Shown here in pieces: positions 49,969-58,770 of a DNA stretch of 64,000 nt. The stretch's first letter is position 1; every line of letters starts with the position of its first letter. A program made the position numbers and the translations under genes. Source of the stretch: Holophagales bacterium UBA5704 (GTDB lineage Bacteria; Acidobacteriota; Thermoanaerobaculia; Multivoradales; UBA5704). The stretch spans positions 29,396 through 93,395 of the forward strand of contig DIHE01000147.1 of assembly GCA_002420005.1 (NCBI GenBank), written 5' to 3'. Below the pieces are notes generated by a model. That model saw nothing but the letters and a program-made list of their open reading frames with translations, made no database searches and was not told the DNA's origin.

Positions 49969-50832
49969 TCACGGGGCCAGAAAGCGCGCCACCAGCCCTT
50001 CGAGGATGCGATCCGCCGGCACCGATCGCAGGCGCAGGGCGGGCCCGCCGAGCAGCGCCTCGGCGAGCGCCAGGCGCGCCTGCCGGGCCGGGGCCGCCGC
50101 GGGAGGATCGAGATCCAGGGAACGGACGACGGCCGCCGCCACGGTGGCCCAGGGGCGCGCCGCGCGCGGGTCCTCCCAGCCTCCGGCGCGCGACAGGGCG
50201 TCCGCCGCAGCCAGCAGGTAGATGGCGGCACCGCTCTGCACCCAGCCGGACGCCGCAGCATGGAAGGCGCGCGCCAGCGGCTCCACCGCCGCCGCGTCCA
50301 CCGGCTCGGCCGGGCCGAGGAAGACGGCCAGGGACCTGCTGCGCAAGGTGCGCAGCAGGTCGTGGGCCGAGGGGGCGAGGAGGAAGAAGTGGCGCGGCGC
50401 CGAGACGTGCGGCTCCTCCAGGGTCTTGAGCAGCGCGTTCGCCGCCTCGCCGGAGAGGGTCTCGGCGCTGGCGACCGCGAACACCTGGCCACGCGCCTCG
50501 AAAGGGGAGACCTGGGCGGTGCGAAGGAGCTCGCGCGTGGCCTCCACCGAGGTGGCGGTCTTGAGATCGCGCTCCAGGACCTGGAAGTCCGGGTGGAAGG
50601 GCGCCTCCCCTTTCGCCTTGGCGCCGGCCTCCGCAGCGTCGGGCCAGACGATCCGACGGCAATGGCGGCAGACGCCGCACGGGCGGTCCTGCGCCACCAC
50701 GGCCTCGCAGAGCAGGGTGCGGGCGAGCTCCAGGGCCGCCTGCTGCCGCGCCGGGGCGTCCCGGCCGTGCAGGATGACCGACGGATAGAGCCGGCCCGCC
50801 CGGGCCGACCGCAGGGCCACCGCGTAGCTCAC
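49969..50832 (-). CDS. holB: DNA polymerase III delta-prime subunit (clamp loader)
   Basis: A 287-aa AAA+-type clamp-loader subunit. It has the N-terminal LRSARAGRLYPSVILHGRDAPA, a zinc-binding cluster PCGVCRHCRRI, AETLSGEAANALLKTLEEPH (typical of delta-prime) and LLRTLRSRSL in place of the SRC motif. Starts at a GTG overlapping the tmk stop; tmk-holB is a common gene order. The degenerate SRC is in keeping with a subunit that need not act as arginine finger in all lineages. Confidence 0.87.
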   Translation of the reverse strand: MSYAVALRSARAGRLYPSVILHGRDAPARQQAALELARTLLCEAVVAQDRPCGVCRHCRRIVWPDAAEAGAKAKGEAPFHPDFQVLERDLKTATSVEATRELLRTAQVSPFEARGQVFAVASAETLSGEAANALLKTLEEPHVSAPRHFFLLAPSAHDLLRTLRSRSLAVFLGPAEPVDAAAVEPLARAFHAAASGWVQSGAAIYLLAAADALSRAGGWEDPRAARPWATVAAAVVRSLDLDPPAAAPARQARLALAEALLGGPALRLRSVPADRILEGLVARFLAP

Positions 50833-51485
50833 GCCTCCTCCTCCAGGCCGAGCCAGCGGGCCAGCTCGGCGCGCACCCGGGCCTGGGTCTCCTCGAAGGC
50901 TCCGGAGGAATCCACCTGGCGGAAGCGCCCGGCCTCCGCGCGGGCCACCTCCTGGAAGCCGTGGCGCACCCGCTCGTAGAAGGCGAGGCCCTCGGCGTCC
51001 AGGCGATCCGCCGCGCCGCGCTCGCGGCGCGAGGGCGAGTGGCCGCGCGTGCGGGCCTCGCCGGCGGGAAGGTCGAACAGCAGGGTGTGGTCGGGCGTGC
51101 GCCCGCCGGTCGCCACCCGGTTCACCTGCTCGATCAGCGGCAGGGGCACGCCCCGGCCGTAGCCCTGGTAGGCGCGGGTCGAATCGGTGAACCGGTCGCA
51201 CAGCACGTGGCGGCCGGCGGCGAGCGCCGGCTCGATGACCTCCAGCAGATGCTGGCGGCGGCTGGCGAAAACCAGGAGAAGCTCCACCGTCCCATCCATC
51301 GCGCCGCGGCTCGGGTCGAGAAAGATGGCGCGCAGCGCATCGCCGAGCGGCGTCCCGCCCGGCTCATGGGTCACGAGGTGGGGGACCCGGTGCTCCTCCA
51401 GCCAGGCGGAGGCACGCCGCAGGTGGGTCGACTTGCCGCTGCCGTCGAGTCCCTCGAAGGTGATGAAGAGGGGGGGTGGAGCCAT
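50829..51485 (-). CDS. tmk: Thymidylate kinase
   Basis: A 218-aa dTMP kinase. The P-loop is FITFEGLDGSGKST (residues 7-20), then THEPGGTPLGDALR, CDRFTDSTRAYQG (DRX motif) and a lid region SRRERGAADRLD. Length fits the family. Forms an operon with holB downstream. The ribosome-binding site is weak. Confidence 0.94.
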   Translation of the reverse strand: MAPPPLFITFEGLDGSGKSTHLRRASAWLEEHRVPHLVTHEPGGTPLGDALRAIFLDPSRGAMDGTVELLLVFASRRQHLLEVIEPALAAGRHVLCDRFTDSTRAYQGYGRGVPLPLIEQVNRVATGGRTPDHTLLFDLPAGEARTRGHSPSRRERGAADRLDAEGLAFYERVRHGFQEVARAEAGRFRQVDSSGAFEETQARVRAELARWLGLEEEA

Positions 51486-51622
51486 GGCGGTGAAAGTTAG
51501 CACGAGCCGGGTGTGAACCCATCCCTTGCGGCGAGGCGGGCGGATGTGCAAGTGTCAGGGAAATGTCGGCGAACACCCGCGCCGGCAGTCTTATCCCAAC
51601 TTCGAAGAGGAGAGCACATCAC

Positions 51623-51910
51623 ATGGCCGACAAGAAGACCGCGAAGACCAGCACGAAGCCGTCCGAAGGAGGATTCTCGGCCCCCATGAAGCCGGACGCC
51701 ATCCTCGCCGCGGTGATCGGCTCCGACCCGATGCCGCGCACCGAGGTGACCAAGCGCATCTGGGATTACGTCAAGAAGAACAACCTCCAGGACCCGGCGG
51801 ACAAGCGGACCATCCGTGCCGACGCCAAGCTGAAGCCGGTGTTCGGCGGCAAGGATGCGGTCAGCATGTTCGAGATGACCAAGCTGGTCAACGGCCACCT
51901 CAAGAAGTAG
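51623..51910 (+). CDS. SWIB/MDM2-domain protein
   Basis: A 95-aa protein, essentially one SWIB domain: PMPRTEVTKRIWDYVKKNNL, ADKRTIRADAKLKPVFGGKDA and MFEMTKLVNGHLKK. Preceded by a Lys/Thr-rich 25-residue tail. Found in Chlamydia and scattered other bacteria, often thought to bind chromatin-like DNA structures or topoisomerase. GAGGAG precedes the ATG. Divergent from tmk. Confidence 0.92.
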   Translation: MADKKTAKTSTKPSEGGFSAPMKPDAILAAVIGSDPMPRTEVTKRIWDYVKKNNLQDPADKRTIRADAKLKPVFGGKDAVSMFEMTKLVNGHLKK

Positions 51911-51927
51911 CGGGCGGCCCGCCGAGC

Positions 51928-51951
51928 CCCCGCCCGTCCGGCCGGGCGGGG
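51928..51951 (+). terminator. GC-rich hairpin after the SWIB gene
   Basis: CCCCGCCCG (51928-51936) pairs perfectly with CGGGCGGGG (51943-51951) around a 6-base loop, 18 bases after the stop. No T-tract, so termination efficiency is uncertain. Confidence 0.45.
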
Positions 51952-52058
51952 TGCCTCTCACAGCAGCCGGTCCTTCCCACCCCCCGGCGCCCCGCGCATT
52001 CGGTTAGACTTCGCCAGCCCGGATCCATCATGACGTCCGGGATAAAGGACGAACCCGC

Positions 52059-53096
52059 ATGGAAACGCTCGGCACACCCCTGCAATGGGGTGCCTTTCTG
52101 GCCCTCGTCTTCGGCCTGCTGGCCCTGGACCTGGGAGTGTTCAACCGCAAGGCGCACCGGGTGGAGCTGCGCGAAGCCGTCTTCTGGAGCATCTTCTGGA
52201 CGATTCTGGCGTTGATCTTCAACGCCTGGGTCTATTGGCGCGGCGGCTCCCAGCCGGGCCTCGAGTTCCTCACCGGCTATGTCATCGAACGCTCCCTGAG
52301 CTTCGACAACATCTTTGTCTTCATCGTGATCTTCAATTACTTCGCCGTCCCGGCGGAGTACCAGCACCGGGTCCTGTTCTGGGGCATCCTCGGTGCGCTC
52401 ATCTCGCGCGGCCTCTTCATCTGGATGGGGACGGCCCTGCTGACGCGCTTCGAGTGGCTGATCCTGGTCTTCGGCGCCTTCCTCGTGTACACCGGCGTGA
52501 AGATTCTGCTCCAGAAGGAAACCGAGGTGCATCCGGAGAAGAATCCGGTGCTGCGCCTCTTCCAGCGGCTCGTCCCGCTGACCACCCGCTACCACGGCAC
52601 GCGCTTCTTCGTGCGCGAGGACGCCCGCTGGGTGGCGACCCCGCTGATGCTGGTGCTGGTGGTGGTGGAGGCGACCGACGTGGTGTTCGCGGTGGATTCG
52701 ATCCCCGCCGTCTTCGGCGTCACCCGCGACCCGTTCATCGTGTTCACCTCGAACATCTTCGCGATCCTCGGCCTGCGCGCCCTGTACTTCCTGCTCGCCG
52801 GCCTGATGCACAAGTTCCATTACCTGGGGTTCGGCCTCGGCCTGGTGCTGGTCTTCGTCGGTTCCAAGATGCTGCTCCACGAGTGGGTGCCCATCCCCAC
52901 CAACTGGTCGCTCGGCATCGTCATGGCGATTCTCACCGTGGCCATCGCCGCCTCGCTGCTGCGCCCGATTCCTCCCGAAGAGCTGGCAGGCACCGGCGTG
53001 GCCCCGGGGGATTTCGTCCATTCCCCGGCGGCGCACGACCTGCACCTCGACACCACCACAACCAACGAACCGGCCTCCGGCGAGCCGGGGGCCTGA
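52059..53096 (+). CDS. TerC-family integral membrane protein
   Basis: A 345-aa protein of the TerC/Alx family, implicated in manganese export and metal loading of secreted proteins. About nine helices. Conserved acidic transmembrane motifs are LALDLGVFNRKAH, ERSLSFDNIFVF and VEATDVVFAVDSIPAVFGV. AAAGGA precedes the ATG. A 6-bp hairpin (CCCGGA/TCCGGG, 52018-52041) lies in the short leader; it is too small for a yybP-ykoY riboswitch. His-rich C-terminal tail (HSPAAHDLHLD). Confidence 0.92.
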   Translation: METLGTPLQWGAFLALVFGLLALDLGVFNRKAHRVELREAVFWSIFWTILALIFNAWVYWRGGSQPGLEFLTGYVIERSLSFDNIFVFIVIFNYFAVPAEYQHRVLFWGILGALISRGLFIWMGTALLTRFEWLILVFGAFLVYTGVKILLQKETEVHPEKNPVLRLFQRLVPLTTRYHGTRFFVREDARWVATPLMLVLVVVEATDVVFAVDSIPAVFGVTRDPFIVFTSNIFAILGLRALYFLLAGLMHKFHYLGFGLGLVLVFVGSKMLLHEWVPIPTNWSLGIVMAILTVAIAASLLRPIPPEELAGTGVAPGDFVHSPAAHDLHLDTTTTNEPASGEPGA

Positions 53097-53120
53097 ACCG
53101 CCGAACGGCGGAGGCGACCG

Positions 53121-54248
53121 ATGCCGAACGTCTTCATTCCCCGCGAACAACGGCCCGGCGAAACGCGCGTGGCCGCCACCCCCGAGACCGTCAAGCGCAT
53201 GACGAAGGCCGGTCTCACCGTCACCCTCGAGCGCGGCGCCGGCGCCGCCGCGTTCTTTCCCGACAGCGAGTACGAGGCGGCGGGAGCCCGCCTGGAGGAC
53301 GACGCCGCCCGCGGCTGGAGCGGTGCGGACGCCGTCCTCGCCGTCACCCCGCCCTCCCCGGAGGCCGTGGCCGGGCTGCGCAAGGACGCCCTGCTGGTGA
53401 GCTTCCTGGCGCCCCACCGCGAGACCGGGCTGGTGCGCGCCCTGGCCGCCGGAGGCGCGTCCTCGCTCGCCATGGAGCTCATCCCGCGCATCACCCGCGC
53501 GCAGTCGATGGATGCGCTGTCGTCGCAGGCCAACATCGCCGGCTACAAGGCGGTGCTCCTGGCGGCGGTCCACCTGCCCAAGTACTGCCCACTGCTGATG
53601 ACCGCCGCGGGCACCGTCAAGCCGGCGCGCTTCGTGATCATGGGCGCCGGGGTGGCCGGGCTGCAGGCGATCGCCACGGCGCGGCGCCTCGGCGCCATCG
53701 TCGAGGTCTCGGACATCCGGCCGGCGGTCAAGGAGCAGGTGCAGTCGCTCGGCGCCCGCTTCATCGACCTGCCCACCGCGGAGAGCGGCGAGGGGACCGG
53801 CGGCTATGCCCGCGAGATGGGCGAGGACTTCCTGCGCCGGCAGCGGGAGATCGTGCTGCAGCACGTCTCCCAGGCGGACGCGGTGATCACCACCGCCCTC
53901 ATCCCCGGCAAGCCGGCCCCACGGCTGGTGACGCGGGAGATGGTGGAGGCGATGCGCCCCGGCTCGGTGATCGTCGATCTCGCGGTCGAGCAGGGGGGCA
54001 ACTGCGAGCTGTCCAAGGCGGGGGAGGACGTGGTGCACGGCGGCGTCACCCTCCTGGGACCGGCGAACCTGGCGGCCACCCTGCCGCACGATGCGAGCGC
54101 GCTCTATGCGCGCAACGTCTGGGCCCTTCTTCAGCTGCTCTGGAAGGACGGCCAGCTGGTGGTGGACACGGCCGACGAGGTGATCGCCGGATGCCTCCTC
54201 ACCCATGAGGGACGTGTGGTGCACGGACCGACCGCCGAGCGGTTGTGA
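53121..54248 (+). CDS. pntA: Proton-translocating NAD(P) transhydrogenase alpha subunit (domain I only)
   Basis: A 375-aa NAD-binding subunit of the AlaDH/PNT family. N-terminal VFIPREQRPGETRVAATPETVKR, RQD-loop-like SMDALSSQANIAGYKAVLLA, Rossmann loop VIMGAGVAGLQAIATARRLG and EVSDIRPAVKEQVQSLGA. Alanine dehydrogenase is excluded by the transhydrogenase-type text. Membrane and NADP-binding partners (PntAb, PntB) normally follow but are absent; the next genes are unrelated. GGAGG precedes the ATG. Confidence 0.87.
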   Translation: MPNVFIPREQRPGETRVAATPETVKRMTKAGLTVTLERGAGAAAFFPDSEYEAAGARLEDDAARGWSGADAVLAVTPPSPEAVAGLRKDALLVSFLAPHRETGLVRALAAGGASSLAMELIPRITRAQSMDALSSQANIAGYKAVLLAAVHLPKYCPLLMTAAGTVKPARFVIMGAGVAGLQAIATARRLGAIVEVSDIRPAVKEQVQSLGARFIDLPTAESGEGTGGYAREMGEDFLRRQREIVLQHVSQADAVITTALIPGKPAPRLVTREMVEAMRPGSVIVDLAVEQGGNCELSKAGEDVVHGGVTLLGPANLAATLPHDASALYARNVWALLQLLWKDGQLVVDTADEVIAGCLLTHEGRVVHGPTAERL

Positions 54249-54316
54249 GCCGTCGGTCTTAGATGGAGGTCCCTCTTTTCCGTCCGCGCGGCACCTTGGA
54301 GAAAGGAACGACGCGG

Positions 54317-55006
54317 ATGAATGGAGGACGGAAAATAACCGAGCCCGGAGACTCGGCGCTCACCGCCTGCCTGACCGCCCCACCGGGTGACGGGCACGGC
54401 GGAGAAGCCTTCCCCTGGGAAGGACAGCTCCTCGCCAGCCTGCAGCAGGCGCGGGAGAGCCTCGCCCGCGAGCGCGAGGAGGCGCCCGGTCTCTGTGCGG
54501 AGCTGTTCGCCCTGGCTCCGGAAGCCCGCGCCGCCCGCATCCGGGGCGACGCCCGTTTCCGGACCTGGGGCGTCTGCGAAGAGCTGCTGCACCGCGGCGG
54601 CCGGGAGGTGGAGGCCGCCCGGGCCGGCCACCTCGCGGCGCTCGCCCTCGCCGCCGCCGACGGGCTCGCGGAGGTCCACCAGCCCCCTCTGGTCCAGGAT
54701 CTTTCGGCGCGCGCCTGGGCCGCCCTGGGCACCGCCCGGCTCCGCACCGGGAATCTGGCCGGAGCCGAGGAAGCGCTCCGCGCCGCCGCCTTCCGCCTGG
54801 AAACGGGGACCGGCGACCTGCTCGTCGATGCGACCCTGCTAGAATTCGAGGCGGAGGTCTGCGAGGCCCGCGGCGATCTGCGCGAAGCCGCCAGCCTGCT
54901 GTCCCAGGCCGAGGTCCGCTACCGGGAGGTCGGTGAAAGCGTCTACTGTGCCCGCGCCGGGCAGAGGCGCGAGCGCATCCGCAGCGCCCTCAACCGGTCG
55001 CGGTGA
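54317..55006 (+). CDS. TPR-like helical protein, unknown function
   Basis: A 229-aa helical protein. Two to three TPR-like units: SARAWAALGTARLRTGNLAGAEEAL and VDATLLEFEAEVCEARGDLREAASLL, then AEVRYREVG. The stretch RGDARFRTWGVCEELLHRGG resembles a conserved region in proteins I associate with Acidobacteriota. Function unknown, probably a protein-interaction or regulatory element. An ATG at 54263 would add 18 residues; 54317 has the better AAAGGA site. Confidence 0.65.
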   Translation: MNGGRKITEPGDSALTACLTAPPGDGHGGEAFPWEGQLLASLQQARESLAREREEAPGLCAELFALAPEARAARIRGDARFRTWGVCEELLHRGGREVEAARAGHLAALALAAADGLAEVHQPPLVQDLSARAWAALGTARLRTGNLAGAEEALRAAAFRLETGTGDLLVDATLLEFEAEVCEARGDLREAASLLSQAEVRYREVGESVYCARAGQRRERIRSALNRSR

Positions 55007-55051
55007 TCCGGCCGATCCCGTCTTTTTTCTTGTTCCTGGAGGTTTTGCAGC

Positions 55052-55342
55052 ATGTCCAAAGAGGCGATGGTCCTTTCCCGCAGCTCGTCCGATGCCCCCC
55101 CGGCGGTCCAGGAGTGGCTCCACCTGGCCCTTTCCGCCCCCGTCCGGCGCCGCGCCCTCAGGTACGTCCTCATCGTGGGGGCCATCCTGATCACGATCAA
55201 TCACGGCGACGCCCTGCTGCATGGCGACGTCTCCACCGGGCGGTTGATCCGGATCGGGTTGACCCTGCTGGTCCCCTATCTCGTGTCCACGTTCTCCAGC
55301 GTCGCCGCGATGCTGGAGGCGCAGCGTCCCAAGGGAGAGTAG
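55052..55342 (+). CDS. NrtS-like nitrate/nitrite transporter subunit
   Basis: A 96-aa membrane protein with two helices (about 36-52 and 66-90). The pattern RYVLIVGAILITINHGDALL followed by IRIGLTLLVPYLVSTFSSVAA fits the NrtS family of small nitrate/nitrite transporters, otherwise known from other phyla. A link to nitrite reduction by NrfHA, 7 kb away, is plausible. GGAGG lies 8 bases before the ATG. Confidence 0.8.
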   Translation: MSKEAMVLSRSSSDAPPAVQEWLHLALSAPVRRRALRYVLIVGAILITINHGDALLHGDVSTGRLIRIGLTLLVPYLVSTFSSVAAMLEAQRPKGE

Positions 55343-55345
55343 CGG

Positions 55346-57079
55346 ATGCGAACCCCGCCGCGGTTTCTGCCACGCCTTCTGCAAGGTCTTCTGATGATCA
55401 CCTCCCTGCTTTCGTCGTTCCCCGTCGGAGCCGCCTCGACGCCGGCGCCGATCGGCACCGGGGGCGCCGTCGCCTCCGGGGACGCCGCCGCCACCGAGGC
55501 GGGGCTCGCGATCCTGCGCGCGGGAGGCAATGCGGTGGACGCCGCGGTGGCCACCGCCCTCGCCCTCGCGGTGACCTATCCGGAGGCGGGCAACCTGGGC
55601 GGCGGCGGTTTCGCCGTGGTCAAGCTCGGCGACCGCGTGCTCACCCTCGACTTCCGGGAGGTCGCCCCGGCCGCGGCGTACCACGACATGTTCCTCGACG
55701 CCCAGGGGAACCCGGTGCCGGGCGCCTCGGTGGCGGGACCGCTCGCCGCGGGGGTCCCCGGCTCGCCGGCCGGCCTCTGGGAGCTGCACCGCACGCTCGG
55801 CCGCCTGCCCTGGGAGCGGGTGGTCGCCCCGGCCCGCCAGCTGGCCGCCGACGGGTTCCGGGTGGATCGCCATCTTCACGAGCTGCTCGACGCGGAGGAG
55901 ACCCGCAAGCTCCTCCTGCGTTTCCCGGAGACCGCGGAGACCTGGTACCCGGGGGGCGCGCCGCCCGCCATCGGCACCGTGCTGCGCCTGCCCACCCTGG
56001 CGGCGACCCTCGCCCGCTACGCCGAGCAGGGGCCCGCCGGCATCGCCTCCGGCCCGGCCGCCGCCGCCATCGAGGCCGCCTCCGTGCGCCATGGCGGCGT
56101 GCTCAAGGCGTCCGACCTCGCCGCCTACCGGCCGGAGTGGCGCGAGCCGCTGCGCCTGGAGGCCTTCGGCTGGCAGATCGCCTCCATGCCCCTCCCCTCG
56201 TCGGGCGGCATCCTGCTCGGCCTGACGCTCGGGCAGCTCGAACGCCGTGGATGGAAGGACCTGCCGCGCTTCGGCGCCGAGCGCAGCCATCTGCTCACCG
56301 AGGCCTTCCGCAACGCCTACGCCGACCGCTTCCAGCTCGGCGATCCGGCCACCACCCAGGCCACCGCGGCCCAGCTTCTCGCGCCGGACTGGATCGCCCG
56401 CCGGGCCGGCGAGATCGACGCCGCCAAGGCCACCCCGTCGCCGAAGGTCCGGCCCTGGCCGGGCGACAAGGAGCTGCAGCTCCCCGGCTCCGGCGAGACG
56501 ACGCACCTCTCCACGATCGACGCGGACGGCAACCTGGTCGCCTTGACCACCACGCTCAACGGACTGTTCGGCTGCGGCCTGTATGTGCCCGAGGCCGGGT
56601 TCTTCCTGAACAACGAGATGGATGACTTCGCCGCCGCTCCGGGCCGGCCGAACATGTTCGGCCTGGTGCAGGGAGAGGCGAACGCCGTCGCCCCCGGCAA
56701 GCGGATGCTCTCGTCGATGACGCCCACCCTCGCCTGGAAGGGGGAGGAGGCGATCGCCCTGGGCGGGCGCGGCGGCTCGCGCATCCCCACGAACACCATC
56801 GCCGTCCTGCTGAACCTGATCGTCGACGGCGATCCGCTGCAGACCGCGCTCGACCGCCCGCGCCTCCACCACCAGTGGATGCCGGATCAGCTGGAGGTCG
56901 AGCCCGACACGCTCTCCCCCGAGACCCGCACCGCCCTGGAGCAGCGCGGCCATCTGATCAAGGTGAACACCCTGACCGCCAAGGTGCACGCCGTGCGCCG
57001 CCGCGCCGACGGCCGCGTCGAGGCCGGCTCCGACCCCCGCGGCACGGGACGGGGCGGGATTGTGAATCCGGAAGGGTAG
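55346..57079 (+). CDS. ggt: Gamma-glutamyltranspeptidase
   Basis: A 577-aa exported Ntn-hydrolase precursor that hydrolyses or transfers gamma-glutamyl groups, for instance from glutathione. Signal peptide at the N-terminus (LLMITSLLSSFPVGAAS). AVASGDAAATEAGLAILRAGGNAVDAAVA and NLGGGGFAVV are typical, the autocatalytic Thr is in GETTHLSTIDADGNLVALT, and GGRGGSRIPTNTI is the C-terminal substrate loop. Full length. It starts 3 bases after the NrtS-like gene. Confidence 0.94.
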   Translation: MRTPPRFLPRLLQGLLMITSLLSSFPVGAASTPAPIGTGGAVASGDAAATEAGLAILRAGGNAVDAAVATALALAVTYPEAGNLGGGGFAVVKLGDRVLTLDFREVAPAAAYHDMFLDAQGNPVPGASVAGPLAAGVPGSPAGLWELHRTLGRLPWERVVAPARQLAADGFRVDRHLHELLDAEETRKLLLRFPETAETWYPGGAPPAIGTVLRLPTLAATLARYAEQGPAGIASGPAAAAIEAASVRHGGVLKASDLAAYRPEWREPLRLEAFGWQIASMPLPSSGGILLGLTLGQLERRGWKDLPRFGAERSHLLTEAFRNAYADRFQLGDPATTQATAAQLLAPDWIARRAGEIDAAKATPSPKVRPWPGDKELQLPGSGETTHLSTIDADGNLVALTTTLNGLFGCGLYVPEAGFFLNNEMDDFAAAPGRPNMFGLVQGEANAVAPGKRMLSSMTPTLAWKGEEAIALGGRGGSRIPTNTIAVLLNLIVDGDPLQTALDRPRLHHQWMPDQLEVEPDTLSPETRTALEQRGHLIKVNTLTAKVHAVRRRADGRVEAGSDPRGTGRGGIVNPEG

Positions 57080-57095
57080 AGGGGGCCAGGCAGGC

Positions 57096-57226
57096 ATCGG
57101 ACGGATCCGACCGATCGGACGGATCTGGCGGATCACCTGTCTGCTTTGGCATACACCCGGTGTCCGGTGCCGACGACAGCTCCTCCTCCTCCCTTCTCCC
57201 GCTTGCGGGGGAAGGGAGGAGGAAGG
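57096..57226. repeat. Short GGATC repeats and a 20-bp hairpin
   Basis: CGGACGGATC occurs at 57098-57107 and 57116-57125 with related copies around. Then a near-perfect hairpin: the arm ending CTTCTCCCGC (57182-57202) pairs with the arm starting GCGGGGGAAGGG (57205-57225), one or two mismatches. The hairpin resembles the widespread CCCTCTCCCGCTTGCGGGAGAGGG-type palindromic elements. Intergenic, between ggt and the VWFA-like gene. Confidence 0.5.
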
Positions 57227-57256
57227 CCGGGCACGCACCTTGCCTTCACGGGCTTC

Positions 57257-58744
57257 ATGCGCCTGCGCTTCGCCGCCCTCGCCCTTCTCGTTCCCGCCGC
57301 CCTCACCCTCGCCCAGGAGACTCCTCCCCGGGAGACCTTCACGGAGGAGATGGAGGTGCGCGAGGTCGGCCTTCTCGTCGAGCCTCCGGGCTCCCTCTTG
57401 AAGCAGGTCGGCCTCGATTCGCAGGATCTCCTGGTGAGCGTGGACGGCCTGTTGCGGCCGGTCACCCGCCTCTCCGGCGAAGCCGCCGAGGATTGGACGG
57501 TGGCGGTGTACGTCGATCGGGTCCTCGCCCCTCCGGAGACGGTGTTCCTCGCCTCCCTGGCTCTCGCGAAGCGCGCGGAGTCCCTCGCCGGGCTGGGCTC
57601 CGTCGAGGTGACGGTGGCCGATCCCGCGCCGTGGGCCGAGCTGGCGGCGAGCCGCGAGCCGATCCGCATCCGCCAGGTGTTGTCGGAGATCGCCGCCCGC
57701 GCACGCCCGGAGCGCGGCGGCGCTCCCCCCACCGCCTCGTTTCCCGAGGCCGCCCTGCTGCGCCGGCAGTGCGACCGCCTCCTCGCCTGGGCCACGGCGC
57801 CCCGCCCGCCCGGCCCACGGGTGCTCTTCCTGGTGATCGACGGCTTCCCGCTGACCCCCGACGAGCAGAAGGACCTGGCGACCGAAGGGGGCGAGGGCGT
57901 GCAGGAACGCACCGCCGTGCTCCGCGAGACCGCCCGGCTGCTCGCCGCCTACGGCTGGATCACCATCCCGCTCCCGCTGCGCGAAACTCGGGAGGCTCTC
58001 GGCAGCGATCCTGCGCGGCCCGACAGTGATCTCGACCGCTTCCGGGTCGATCACCAGGCAGGCGGCAAGTACAACATCAACGTTCCTCACCTCCTCCCGT
58101 TTCTCAAGCGGAGCTCTCCCTTCCGGGGGGAGGCCGCGGTGACCCTCCAGGTCGCGCCGGACCTCGCTCCCCTGCGCGCCCTGCTCGATCCCTCCGGCGG
58201 CAAGCTGGTGGGGATCGAGGCGCTGCTCGACCCGGTGATCGAAAGCCTCGATGGCCGCTGGCAGGTCTGGTTTCAAGCCTCCGAGCCTCACGAAGGGCGG
58301 TTGCGTCCGGTCGAGGTCCGGCTGCGCGACGGCACGGCGCTGCGCACGCGGGCCTGGCTGCGCTCCTCGACGCCCGTGGATGCCGCGGCGGCCCGCGTCC
58401 GCGCCCTCCTCCTCGGCGCCACCGGACGCCCCGAGGGGACCCTGCCGGTGCGCATCGAGGCCGTCCGCACCGAGGGCGACGCGATCGCCCTCCGCCTCAC
58501 CGTGGCGCCGTTCACCGATCCGGTGCCGGTCCAGCCCGCTCCTCTGCGCCTCTCCTGGGCCTTCGCGGGCGACGGGACCCCCGTGGTCCGCCATCAGCTC
58601 CTGCCCGGCAACCCGCAGCCGGACCTGGGCTGGAGCACCACCCTGCCCCTCCCCGCGGTCCCGGCCGGCCACCGGATGGCGGTCGCCGTCGACGATCTGG
58701 CGCGCGAAAGGTGGAGCGGAATCGTCCTGAATCTGCCAAAATAG
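57257..58744 (+). CDS. Secreted VWFA-like protein
   Basis: A 495-aa exported protein. Signal peptide 1-20 (ending LTLAQ), then a segment resembling VWFA-related acidobacterial proteins (VGLLVEPPGSLLKQVGLDSQ, then VAVYVDRVLAPPETVFLASL) and a VWFA-like core with LFLVIDGFPLTPDEQKDLAT. The canonical MIDAS DxSxS is not obvious. The C-terminal half is beta-rich. The ATG at 57257 is chosen because it gives a proper signal peptide; upstream frame is repeat sequence. Function unknown. Confidence 0.7.
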   Translation: MRLRFAALALLVPAALTLAQETPPRETFTEEMEVREVGLLVEPPGSLLKQVGLDSQDLLVSVDGLLRPVTRLSGEAAEDWTVAVYVDRVLAPPETVFLASLALAKRAESLAGLGSVEVTVADPAPWAELAASREPIRIRQVLSEIAARARPERGGAPPTASFPEAALLRRQCDRLLAWATAPRPPGPRVLFLVIDGFPLTPDEQKDLATEGGEGVQERTAVLRETARLLAAYGWITIPLPLRETREALGSDPARPDSDLDRFRVDHQAGGKYNINVPHLLPFLKRSSPFRGEAAVTLQVAPDLAPLRALLDPSGGKLVGIEALLDPVIESLDGRWQVWFQASEPHEGRLRPVEVRLRDGTALRTRAWLRSSTPVDAAAARVRALLLGATGRPEGTLPVRIEAVRTEGDAIALRLTVAPFTDPVPVQPAPLRLSWAFAGDGTPVVRHQLLPGNPQPDLGWSTTLPLPAVPAGHRMAVAVDDLARERWSGIVLNLPK

Positions 58745-58770
58745 AGCGCTTCCAGGAAGGACACGCTCGC

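Noticed and set aside
51911..52058. yybP-ykoY manganese riboswitch upstream of the TerC gene
   Set aside because: The 148-base gap has a terminator-like hairpin and one 6-bp hairpin only; the conserved loops of this riboswitch are not seen.
54839..58672. A 1277-codon open frame on the minus strand
   Set aside because: It lies opposite ggt and the VWFA-like gene, both with clear motifs and signal peptides. Its translation is low-complexity Gly/Arg/Glu-rich text, typical of an antisense shadow in high-GC DNA.
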